DNA from: Sequoia sempervirens | Lineage: Eukaryota; Streptophyta; Pinopsida; Cupressales; Cupressaceae | Direction of reading: 5' to 3' | NCBI GenBank assembly: GCA_007258455.2 | Contig: VDFB02270651.1 | Coordinates: 488,292,905-488,356,904 of the forward strand | DNA length: 64,000 nucleotides | Part shown: positions 53,787 to 64,000 of the stretch, piece by piece | Layout: each line of letters starts with the position of its first letter | Position numbering within the stretch: the first letter of the stretch is position 1 | Translations under genes and position numbers: made by a program | The notes under the pieces: model-generated | What the model saw: only the letters and a program-made list of their open reading frames with translations | The model's database searches: none | Told to the model about the DNA's origin: nothing

Positions 53787-56746
53787 TAGGTTCATGCACT
53801 GGGCACCCTGGTTTCATTTGAGCCCATTATGTTGTCCTAGTGAATTTGTTAAGTGATCACGACAATCATGACATTGATGTTTAGCATCATGTGAGCTATG
53901 AAAATAGTAGAGTGAAAGAAGAATTGAAAAGGGTTGTGGAAAGGATGCAATGATAGGAGTCACATCATTGTTCGAAATAAGTGTAATTGTGTATATAGTT
54001 GTACCCCTTGTAAATGTGACAAACCAATAATTGTGCATTGGTTGAGTGTTGTGATTACCTCATACTTGCTTTGTAGGCCCATAACCCACAGGTCAAAGGA
54101 TGGTGATAGAATGTACCCATCCATTCAAAATATGTTGTATTCAGTGTGGAATTAACCATACCATTATGTGTGTTTTTATGTTTGTTACCTGATTGAGGGC
54201 CAACCCATGTGTGGTTGAAAATCTATATATATAAGAGTAGCCAAAAGATAGTTTCATAGATTCTTTTCTTTTGGTTCTCTAGCCCCTCAATCCGTGAAGG
54301 GGTAGTAGCAGCCACAATGTTACTTGGGCGGAGTGTGTAGCGTACGCACATTGCGATGCAGAGCGATCTTAGCTCAACCGATCCCAAGGAAACATAATCA
54401 CTACTTCCCCTTACGATGGATCAGGGTACTTGATCCATATGTGCTAGCCTAAACCCCACTATTTTGAGTACAGCAGCATTGGATTGTTAGTTTATGCCTA
54501 GTCGTCCGTAGGGACGTTGAGTTGGCATTAGCGATTCAACCTCGTCTGTATGAGAGGTGAAGCTCGAGTAACCCCATATTGATATACTCATATGTGTATT
54601 GTACACACTGTATCCACACATGTTCTGACATGATGCAATGGATACGATGCCACACCTCACTGATGTTCCGACATAGTGTTGGTGATGATGTCGTGTTGCT
54701 GATGGTAGTGAGCTGGGCTTGAGAACACGATGCCATGTGCATAGACACGTGAAGGCACACTATTAGATTGTGTTGTGATAGCCTACTTGTGTGATGAGCG
54801 TAATGGGGCCTCACACACTTGTAGAGGAATACTCATGTTTTCTTTTGACAGTGTTTGGGTTGGTTAGCATATGGGTATGTCCTAGCCATGTATACCTCTG
54901 GCGATGGCGAGTACCTGCGTGTGCCTTCTCCATGAGGTATCGCTATGCGGGATGTGTTCTGCGCATGCCTACTTTTGCGGAGCCACAGACACATTGCCAT
55001 GTGGCATACGTCAGTGCCTGCCTTCTTCGGCTGGTGTATGACCATGTCGCGTGACGACACGAGGCAGGGTGTTGCCGAGGAGCACACTCTGGGTCATGTG
55101 GATGGCGTGCTCACTCCGCACCACATGAGGGCTAATGTTATAGCCGTACGATGTTCACTCATTCCTCGTTTGGTGGCTAGTATCTAGTCACATAGTGTTG
55201 TGTTGTGCAATTTTGAAGATTGATGATTTCCTATATGATTATTAATGATTTCAAATTGACTTTGAAGGCTGACATTTTGTTTATGTTTGATTGTAAAGGT
55301 TTAGCCACACTTTGTGATCTTATTTTCTCGTACCTCTCGTGGTTACATTTGATTTAGTGTTGAAATTGAATCTTATTTGATGGTTATTTTATGACTTTGG
55401 TGGCTAAACTAGTTTATCTTTATTATTATTGAGGTCGGTCGTGTGTTGTATTGTGATTCCTCTCCAAGTACGTATGAGGCAGACTTGGTGAGTGTATACG
55501 AGGAAGCAGACGTAGGGGACCTTGAGGATGGGGGTATGTGAGGCTGTTTTACAACTAGGACCCACTACCCACCTATGTGTGATGACTATCTCTTGGAGGC
55601 TAACCACCTTGTACAACAAGAGGTAGGTCATTGTGTCTTGCTTGGATGGTTTCACCATGTGTGTGTGGCCTAACACCATCAAGCCACTGAGTGTGAGCTA
55701 TGGATTATGTGTGATTGATATTGGCTCTTGGCTCATGGTTTTGATATCATGGATTAGTATGCTACTTTCTGGTGTCCAAATGGACCCTTGTGTAGCCTTG
55801 TAATGTGATTCCCGGTGATGTGAGTTTGTAGTATGTAAAGAATGTATGTTAAAATTATAGAAATAGTAACTATGAAATGATCAATTGGAGATTTTATGCT
55901 TGGGAAGTCACACATTGTGTTTTGTTGATTTTGGAGAGGTGTGATTAGAAGGTCTTTGCTGCATATGTAGTGAAATTTTTTGTTGAATAATGAATTAAGA
56001 GGAATGTCTTGTGTGTAAATGATGATATTTATTTGAAAAGGTGTGCTCTCTATGTGTGAGTATGTTGTGTTTTTTATGGAAGTGTAGTGTTTCAAGCTAA
56101 TGGATCAGTTTGAATGACTGGTACTAATGTGTTATGTTTCCACCCTAGTTTGTGGTTTTTAGATTGTTAGCTTTGGATCTCGATGATGAAGGTAAATTAA
56201 TTGGTTATGCATTGTTTAGTGATTTTTATGAGACATTGGTTATGATGCAATTAGTGTTGCAAATGATATAATTAATATTACGTGATGTGTTTATTGTTAT
56301 GGTCTTGGTGAGAGGGATAGTGTAGCACCACTCGCTCGCGATTGCCCTACTACACTGCAACTTCCTCTCACGATGTGTTTGTTTTGGATATATATATATA
56401 TATGTTGGTTCGACACTTGGTCTTATGCAGGATTGCAGGTACCCAAGCCTCGATTCCACCTGCACTATCAGGACTGGGTGAGCCTCATAAAACCCAATGG
56501 GTATGAAGTTGAAAATGGATTTGACAAGAAAGATTCCCATCCTAGTCCGTCACCGCGTCCTTATGTTTGACAAAATCGTCAGTTTGTGACCTGTTTCCGT
56601 CTTTGGTATCATTTCTTTTGAGTCATTTGATTTTACTTGTTTTATTAATGTCGTTATAATGATTGATATAGTCATTAGTTCATTGCATTATTGTGTTTTT
56701 GTTGCAAGTGACTTCCAGGAGTAAGTCGATGCCAAGGGGGGGAGGA
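53787..56746 (+). other. Interior of the LARD-like element
   Basis: About 3 kb without recognised protein domain. 54290-55190 is less AT-rich and has scattered frames of up to 92 codons on both strands, none with a motif. A (TA)n run lies at 56388-56403. The end is the purine tract AAGGGGGGGAGGA before 56747. Confidence 0.6.
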
Positions 56747-59700
56747 TGTAGTGCCTCTCCGGTTCGGTCATCTTTGGTCTCCGAGTAAGTTGATTTCTAG
56801 TGTACTTAGTGGTTTTGTTTAAAATGATTAATAACAATTAAGAATTATCTTCCTATGTATGTATTTGTGTACCATTAGATAAATAAACAAATAGTATAAA
56901 ATAAATAAAATAGGTTCTTAAAATAAATTAAAACGTGAACTAATTTTAAACATGAGAAGAAATATAAATTTAATTAATGGGACTTTTCAAGATGACAATA
57001 TAATAGTGATTTCGGTATTTTAAAATTAAGATATCAATATTCAAGTATTAGTATTAAAATAATTCTATTAACATTAATAGCAAATAAGATTAATATTTGC
57101 TTAATGGATAATCTTGGGGGAATTTATGTTGAGCAATGATGGCGCGTTGTCTTAGGAGCTATAACAAGTTTCATTTAATATTTAGCGATAATTTGGATCT
57201 TGCATGAATTCAGCCTCTGAAAGCTCCTTTTAGGAAGGCATTTGAGGAAACACATGGCTGGTCCATGCATTCATATTCGGCATGCATATCTGCCAGGGGA
57301 GTTGCATGGAGAGGGGGGGAAAATTCCTCTATCGGTTATGCGGGGGCGGGAGACACTCTGTCAGAGGGGATTCGCACCTGGCCTGTGCATCTACATTCCT
57401 CTAAGCTCACCAATGATTGCACTTCACTTTGACGGATGCCCCTACCTTGTTTTCAAAACACCCATTATGGTGCAGGCAGAGTAGGATGCTGGTAAAAGGG
57501 CTTGAAAGATATTGTTATATTACAGATACTCAGTGAATAATTGCCAAGTTTGAATATTTCTTTGCATCATTCTGTATATTTGATTAAGTATTGGACAAGT
57601 TTACTTTAAATGGTGATGTGCTAATATTGTATATTTAAAGCTTTTGATAACTTTCTTAATTTGTGCCTCCAACTGTTAATTTCTTTTGCTTGAAAGTTCT
57701 TTAAGCCTATCCCTTAAATCTATTTTGTGTGTAGCCTGCAGTCACTGAGAAACCGTACCTTTGAGGCATTTTGTCATGCTGTTTGCATGCCTTGTGGGGC
57801 GTTCACATTCCCCACTCAGCCTACCTAAACAATGGCAACCTGTAACATTCACATTACTTGAACATAATAGGCAGCTTAAAGGTTGAGATAACCGACTGCA
57901 TTACTTCCGTTAATTGCACTTGCTTGAAAGTTTTTTGTTGTCTATTAGATGAAATATTTTCTTTAGTCATCTCCTGTTCACAGATCAAAGGGTTGCCTTG
58001 GAAATTGCTTGATTCTCCTTCATACACCTCAGCTGTGGGTGTTGTTTCACTTCCTCGTCTTCACATTGTCGTTAAATGAGTATGCAACAACAGTGATTAC
58101 CTTGGAATTAACCCAGTCACATTTTCAGTTCCTTATCCTTAGTAACCACAGTGTTAGCATGGAATGATGGATAATTTTGTGTTTTGGAGTTTCCAGCCTA
58201 CAACTGCAAATATTTCCCCTGGTAACATTCCCAACCTACTACAGCAGCAACTCTTGAGCATGGAAGTCTGTAGGGGCGCAAATAGCCTTCCTGTTTCTTT
58301 TCGCCATCTATCATACCTGCACTGCTTGAAAATAGAATGTTGTAGAGCTTTAAATAATCTTCTGATACCATTTGCATCCTGTCACAGTCACAACACTTGA
58401 ACACAGAAGACTTTGGAGGTGTAAAAAAAAAAAGCCTTCCTGATTTCCGTTGGCAATTGGTTACATTTGCAATACTTGAAATTAGAATGTTGTAGAGGTT
58501 TAAATAATCTGCCTGTTTTTACTGGCAATTTGTCGTAGTATAGCACTTGACTATAGAAGGGTGTAAGAGTTTAAATAACCTCCCTGATTCTCTTGGCAAT
58601 TTGTGAGCATTGATGCTGGGAAAGGCTGTGAAATTGACTTTATACTTATCAAATTGCCCTTGCTTGAAAGTTTCTTAAGCCTTTTCAAGTTATTCCATTC
58701 TGTGCATATCTTGCAATCATTGCTCCCCTTTAGATCACATTTATTAGAGGTATTTCTTTTAGATTTTGGCTTCCTCTATATGCATTATCCCTTCCCTGTG
58801 AGTGGTGAGGAAATGTGTTGTGGACTTTTTAAGTAACCAAAAAAAAAAAAAAACAATAAAACAAAATATTTACCTATATTCAAAAACAAGACGAGTGTAA
58901 GAACTCACCCTATGCCACCATGATTCCACTTCCTTTATACATGGCTATATAAAATGCATTATATACTTAAGTCTCTTAATTCTATTTTTAAAATAGGAGG
59001 GGAAGAAAAGTTCATACAAGACAAAAGTAGAGGGAGAAAGTGGACTTTTTCTTTAATTAAAGAAATTAATTTTAGGAAAGTTCTATAAACTAATTCATGT
59101 GTTTTTTTAAAGGAACTTTTAAAATAATCAAGCTCCCTAGTAAATTCTTTTAATAAAGATATTAGTAAATTAGTAATGTTAATTAAAAATCTTATTATGC
59201 TCCAATGGCTTGTAGATCCCATATGAAGTTGGTTATTTAGAATAAATATTATTATAATTACTTATATTGATTATGTGCACTTATGTATTAAGGTGTAAAG
59301 AACACAAATTAATAAATTATGTAAGTGGTGGACTTTTGTGAAGTGAGGTAATATTGCCTTTCAAGTTGCTTGATATTAGAAAATTGATTGTTGTCATGTG
59401 GATGAAGTTGTGAGTAAGCTAAGAGATCTTCATGGAGTTAGTTAGAGTGAACATTTGTGTTGAATTAAAAAGCTTGGTTTTGTTTTGCGTTTGGTCTATA
59501 TTAAGTGGTTATTAGCCAAAGTGTAATTGTTTGGATATCATGTAAGGAGGATATTGAGAATTCCCTTGGATGCTCTAATCGATCATTTATTGTTGGTCAT
59601 TGTGCTTGATATAGCATTAAATTGATTATGTTGTCTTGTTTTAGTTTGAAGGTTCCGTTATGATATTGCTTCTATTTTTCACTTGTCATTTTGTGAGTTA

Positions 59701-60603
59701 TGAAAATTATAGAGTTTTTTTGTGGCTCCATGATGTAAGTCTTCCTTTTAGTGTTAAATTCTAACAGAGGAGACTTTATGCTTTGTCTTTCTGGTTGTCA
59801 TAATTTGAGATGGTTGGGGAACCCAAGTATTTATGTACCCTCCAGTTGAGCGTAAATGAATATTGGTGTCATAAAATCCCCAGTTTTATTCTTTGTATGC
59901 CTCTAGAAGTGGTCACCTTGTAGGTGATCAATGAGATTGATGTATGTTATGTTTTGGTTGACATTGTTGTTCGGTCTTGCAATTTTTCTACTTGTCTATC
60001 TTGGTCGAGGGTCTTTCTTGTCATTTCCTAGCATGGGGGGTGGACCTTCGGGTCCACGTGGTCAGGTGGAATGTGCTATGGAGCCCATTGGGTTCCCAAG
60101 TTAAATTTGTGATGCAAAAGCTGATGCAGAGCCTCTAGAGCTACTCTTGGTTGAAGACTGATCTTCACCTTGTACCTTATTCTTCATTGGTTTAATTTTT
60201 CTTTTACTTGATGTACTCTTTCCGTTGATATAAGGGAAGCATTATGTAACGTACTATTTTATCTTTGATGTGTTATATCTATGAAAATATGTCCCATAGT
60301 TGTATCATGGAACTATAAATTAAACTTGTAATAAAACGATGATTATCTTTTCCACTCTTTTGATCATTAATAGTTGTATGTCATCATTATGTAAACTTGG
60401 TTGTTTATTCACTTTTTTTTAATAAAAGTTTATGATTCGTAATGACCGTTCTGTGTACCCTAGAGGATGTGAATGAATTTGTAATTTCATAATTGATTTT
60501 CATGTAATGTATGTACATATTCATCATATGCAATGTTTTTCTTTTAAAATAAAAATTTTACAGTGTTTGTTGTCCTTTGGGGTTCACACGGTGGGGCATT
60601 ACA
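56747..60603 (+). repeat. 3' LTR of the LARD-like element
   Basis: Same length and ends as the left LTR. TATA box TATATAAA at 58946-58953. Contains the second copy of the LRR-derived region (about 57817-58610), including SFRHLSYLHCLKIECCRALNNLLIP. Confidence 0.93.
57817..58610 (+). pseudogene. Captured LRR gene fragment in right LTR
   Basis: Duplicate of 50985-51780 generated by retrotransposition, since both LTRs come from one template. The LRR-like units are retained with a few substitutions, for example CHLSYLQC to RHLSYLHC and CATGATTTCC to CCTGATTTCC. Confidence 0.58.
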
Positions 60604-60608
60604 CCTAG

Positions 60609-60813
60609 ACATATCTCAAAGGTTTGGAAAAATAAGAATGGAAAGCAGTCTACTCCAGTAGGGAAGAATGATCTGGTAAAGAAGATTGATAAAGAAGAGA
60701 TGAAACAATAGATGAACAATATATGGAAGAAGAAAGAGGAAGAAGAAGAAAATCTTGAAACTACTAATGGGTTTGTGCCCTCATATGGTACATACAACTT
60801 ATTCAGTAATTAG
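60609..60813 (+). pseudogene. gag: Copia gag, part after the LARD insertion
   Basis: Resumes the interrupted zinc knuckle as HISKVWKNKNGKQS, followed by a Lys/Glu-rich tail (KKIDKEEMKQ, one stop, IWKKKEEEEENLETTNG) and ends at TAG 60811-60813. No protease (DSGCSRHM-type motif), integrase or RT follows, and CTTAGGGGGAG at 60828-60838 resembles a polypurine tract. The host element may have been a gag-only copia derivative, or pol was deleted. Confidence 0.65.
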
Positions 60814-61279
60814 ACCTAGCATGGTCTTAGGGGGAGCGTTATCAAAAAAAATATAAAACCCCTATTGTAATGCATGTTAGAGGTTGGCACAAGGATGGAA
60901 TGTGAAAAATGTGCTTTAAGAGGTTTTGGAAAAGGAATCGGAAGAAACCATGTGTTGGCATGAAAATTTGTAGACCAAATTAGGGTTTTTTGTGTTAGGA
61001 AGGATGTTTTTAGCAACCTTTTGTTTTTTTCTACATTTAATGTGTGGTTAGGGTAAATTCAATGGTGTATAAGTTGAAATCTTGTCAATCTTCTTAATTA
61101 ATTAAGAATTTGAAGAACCTAAGTGATCTTGTAGCATTCTTGAAACGAGCTTGGAGCAATTTTGAAAGGAGATCAAAGAAAGTAACTCAAGTAATCAAAG
61201 AATTCATTTCTCTATTTGCAAAAAGGTAGAAGAGGAAAAATGAAGAAGTATTGAATAATGAATTAAAGAAAGCATAGAA
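60814..61279. other. Unassigned interval
   Basis: Starts with a purine tract and CGTTATCAAAA, which could be a mutated LTR start, but no match to the LTR at 48172-48981 was visible by eye. Nothing else was recognised. Confidence 0.3.
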
Positions 61280-62853
61280 ATGGACAAAGAATTGAGTGAT
61301 ATCATCCCTCTGAAGCTGAAAGGATTTGAGCTAGAAGAATTTGATCATAAGAAGATGAAAGAAATGGAACTAGGTTTGAACCAAGACAAATTGCAGAACA
61401 TCAAAACCCTAGGTATGGATTTGTGGAATGAATTTTTTGGGTTGTTGATAACAAGTTTATCCTATTCTTATTGAATTTTTTCAAGAATGGATGCATTGTA
61501 TTGGACAAACCCGACTTGGTTATGAAGGAAGCAATCAAGGCTATCACTAGCTCATGCAGTATCAATGACCTTCCAGGAAAGAAAACTATAAAGTACAAAC
61601 ATGTGAGGGAATTGACTGGTATTTGTAAAGACCCACGAGCTTTATTGATAAACACTCTTGAAGATATATCTATAAGTTATGTTGCATACAACATTTCTTA
61701 CAAGGTCTATTTTAGAAATCATAAAGGTTCCACATTGGCTATTGTTGTTCATATTGCGCAAATGATGGTTAAGAAGAATAGACAATTTGAATTGTGTAGC
61801 TTGTTTCTTGAGAATCTTTCTAAGAATGTTCAAATGTTGGTAATTGAGGGTTATCCTTTTTCATTTCAAATCTTTTCCGGTATGCTTGGTATTTTAATTT
61901 TTGAGTTCCCTGCCGAGAAGAGATAATGTGGTATGGGAATCTAGGATTCCTATTGAAAAAAGGTCTATAGGTATTTGGAGACATTGTCAGACAGTGCAAG
62001 TATGTGTAAATCTTATTTCACATCCTTGAAATCAAATCTTTGCTCTGGTATATCAGTATCGAGTGAGTTTGAAGTGGGTACTTCCTTTGGTAAAAGAGAA
62101 TTGGAGATTGTTATTAGTGAATCCCCTCTCGAATCAAAGAGGAAGAAAGTTATAATTGAAGACATCATTGAAATTTCAAAAGAAATGAGAATGTATCCTT
62201 TGATGATGTCCAGTCTATGTTAGTTAAGGGGAAGATGAAGAAGGTTGGTGAATTATGGAGTGCAGCATCTCCTATTGATAGACTAAAATTTGATGATGCT
62301 TTGGTAGAATACCTACTTCAGAAAGGTATTGGAGTATTAGCTGTTTCTAATTTCAAAAAATCTTGTTGAAATTCTTGAAGAAAGAATGTTACTTGAAGGT
62401 CCAGAAGGATGAAAATTTGAAGCTTTGGTTGAAAAGAGGTGTAATAAAGCTAAAGGGAGATTATTTGAACTGATCATGGAAATAAAGAAGGGCATTAAAG
62501 AAATATCTGACATTTACAATTATTGTCTCCAATGGCCTACTGCAGTAGATAATTTCAGAGGTAAAATTGAAGCAGTTGAGTTTGAAGTAAACAGTATTGG
62601 AAAGAGTTTTGACATCTTTTTAGATAAAGAAGGAAAGAAAATATTAATATTTGGTGAGCTACAAGTTGAACTGGTTGTTGTACAAAGACAGAGAGATTAT
62701 GTAGTTAAAACTTTTTGGCTCCTTAAGGGGATTGTTGAGGTCCAATTAGACCGTCTTTTTGGAATTCTTACTTATGCAGAAGATGTGGCGCATAGTTCAT
62801 ATTGTTCACCATATTTTACTCCATTGGGTGTATTGGAAAGCATCTACACTTAG
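61280..62853 (+). pseudogene. Unrecognised decayed ORF of about 500 codons
   Basis: Not recognised. A chain of plus-strand segments in adjacent frames reads MDKELSDIIPLKLKGFELEEF, then DLVMKEAIKAITSSCSIND, KTIKYKHVRELTGICKDPRALL, ISYKVYFRNHKGSTLAIVVHIAQMMVKKNRQFELC, FDDVQSMLVKGKMKKVGELW and a helical C-terminal part RCNKAKGRLFELIMEIKKGIKEIS…VQRQRDYVVKTFWLL. At least three frameshifts and a few stops break it. The mixed globular and coiled-coil character resembles retrotransposon gag or a plant transposon-associated protein, but no family motif is seen. No neighbouring pol supports an assignment. Confidence 0.5.
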
Positions 62854-63089
62854 ATGGAGTCAGCCACATTGAACTAGAATAAGTTGCATCCAGTTCTTGA
62901 GGAAAGATACAAGAAATTTTTTCAAGTGAAGAGCGTTATTTTTACTTGAATCCTGAATGTTCTATTTCTATTGTTTTTGTTGTGGAGAAGAAAAAGGGAA
63001 CAAGAAATTTTTGGTCATCTGGAAGCTTTTTTATGTTTTGGAATCTCTTGATGTTACTGTATGTGCATAAAATTTTTCATGTCTAAGTA
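62854..63089. other. Unassigned interval
   Basis: Spacer between the decayed ORF and the AT-rich LTR-like end. No motif recognised. Confidence 0.3.
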
Positions 63090-64000
63090 ATCCTGACATT
63101 TAATTAAATATTTATTATTTAATTAATTTCTCTAAAGTCTTCTACATGTAATTAAATTTAATCAATTTAATTATATTGTTCATTTATTTTATTTTCCCAC
63201 TATAATCGAATAAATTTATTTTATTTAATTATTTCACGTCTACTTGATTAATTAAATAAATATATTTTATTTATTTAAATTAATTATCGTCTTTTTGAAT
63301 TTAATTAAATCTTTCGTTTTAATTAAATTTAAATATTTGTTTCCTTCTATTTAAAACTTTCTTCTAATTAATTAAATATTTTATTTAATTAAAGATCTTC
63401 TACTTTCTTCAAATCATAATTAGATATTTCATTTAATTATGAAATCTTCTCATTTCCTCAAAATCTTAATCAAATATTTATTTAATTAAGAAAAATCAAC
63501 ATCACCCATAAATAAATAAATGAATTGGATAATTCATTATTTATCTTCTCAGAATCTTTCCATTATCTTCTAAAAAAGATTATTTTTTTATCATCTCATC
63601 TTATCTCTTTCGGGAAAATACAAAAATCCTGCTTTATTCATTTTCTTCTATTTTTCCCTTCAGTCTCATCCATCTTCAACCATTCAATCTGTCAAGAATT
63701 ATCAAAACCATTGACCAACTTAGCCAATAAAAATCCTCGAAAAACTCTATAAATATAGGTGTAATTCCAAGCATTGCTTACACACGAACACATATACGCA
63801 ATTACGCTTACACATTTACATCTTTATCATTTCAGCAATATTCATATCTTGGCAACAATATTCTCATCATAGCATAGCATAATCTTGCATTTTAGCATAG
63901 AATGCATTTTAGTTTAAATCTCATTCTCTAGTAGTCCATTTCGTTGAGCTTGGCACATAAAATATGAGAGCAATTTGAATCAACGAAACACTGGAGATAG
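63090..64000 (+). repeat. LTR-like AT-rich sequence at window end
   Basis: TTAATTAAATATTT runs (63100-63500) followed by TATAAATA (63748-63755) and an ACACATTTACA-rich transcript-start-like stretch resemble the U3-R layout of the element 3 LTR, without direct sequence identity. No terminal motif was fixed. The right side is cut by the window. Confidence 0.4.
63748..63755 (+). promoter_or_regulatory. TATA-like box near window end
   Basis: TATAAATA in ACTCTATAAATATAGGTG, with CCAATAAAA about 20 bp upstream. Confidence 0.4.

Larger units (their letters stand above)
49914..60603 (+). mobile_element. LARD-like LTR element with 3857-bp LTRs
   Basis: LTRs 49914-53770 and 56747-60603 are both 3857 bp, begin TGTAGTGCCTCTC and end GGGGCATTACA. 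A PBS TGGTATCAGAGCC follows the left LTR, and a tract AAGGGGGGGAGGA precedes the right one. The target duplication is CCTGG (49909-49913) and CCTAG (60604-60608), one base diverged. The 3-kb interior has no recognised gag or pol. Removing the element and one duplication restores a copia zinc knuckle (KPGHISKVW), which proves insertion. It would depend on enzymes of other elements. Confidence 0.93.

Noticed and set aside
53774..53790. A tRNA gene suggested by the tRNA-complementary sequence
   Set aside because: It is a primer-binding site of 13-17 bases and no cloverleaf can be formed around it.
54536..55087. Several frames on both strands in the LARD interior
   Set aside because: They overlap each other on opposite strands, begin at arbitrary ATGs and show no motif. 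A less AT-rich base composition leaves fewer stops.
60837..61279. 3' LTR of the host copia element
   Set aside because: CGTTATC after a purine tract is suggestive, but no similarity to the 5' LTR at 48172-48981 could be seen, so it is not annotated as an LTR.

Overview
The window is nuclear DNA of a large-genome plant and consists almost entirely of nested, decaying transposable elements. No intact host gene, rRNA or tRNA gene was recognised. The plant assignment rests on three Ty3/gypsy elements of the Tat type (gag-pol with a second, archaeal-type RNase H), Ty1/copia primer-binding sites complementary to initiator tRNA-Met, an L1-type LINE, and captured leucine-rich-repeat sequence of the plant NB-LRR kind. 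A gymnosperm would fit the element content, but this cannot be shown from the sequence alone.

Layout. (1) 1-8022: element 1, minus strand, order gag, protease, RNase H-like, start of RT, then a putative ~3.9-kb LTR full of degenerate TCGGYGAGAC motifs; the left part runs off the window. (2) 8470-11211: leader and LTR of another minus-strand element (element 4). (3) 11212-12218: an inverted LTR lying head to head with (4) element 3, plus strand, 12219-42102, about 14.5 kb after removal of its insertions. Element 3 carries a 794-bp TIR transposon in its 5' LTR and has been split in gag by (5) element 2, minus strand, 17515-32100 (TSD CTTTC). Element 2 was itself split in gag by (6) a 2.57-kb non-autonomous copia-type element, 26469-29034 (TSD CATTT). 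(7) 42185-43133: broken gene of a poorly known, probably transposon-derived family, ending at a 100-N gap, followed by CT and AT simple repeats. (8) 43886-48171: an L1 LINE remnant bordered by two more copies of the TIR transposon. (9) 48172-60813: a copia LTR, PBS and gag, split inside a zinc knuckle by (10) a 10.7-kb LARD-like element, 49914-60603, with two 3857-bp LTRs carrying LRR-like sequence. (11) 61280-62853: an unrecognised decayed ORF. (12) 63090-64000: an AT-rich LTR-like end.

The most interesting signals are RNA-like structures in the non-coding parts of elements 2, 3 and 4. They are a TATA-like motif followed at once by a GAAAG-loop hairpin whose stem differs in sequence but stays paired in three elements; a 14-bp stem-loop overlapping the polypurine tract in two elements; and eight tandem hairpins with a nearly invariant TGTGTCCT loop and compensatory stem changes in the element-3 3' region. 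Element 1 also differs in architecture from elements 2 and 3, because its RNase H-like domain precedes RT.
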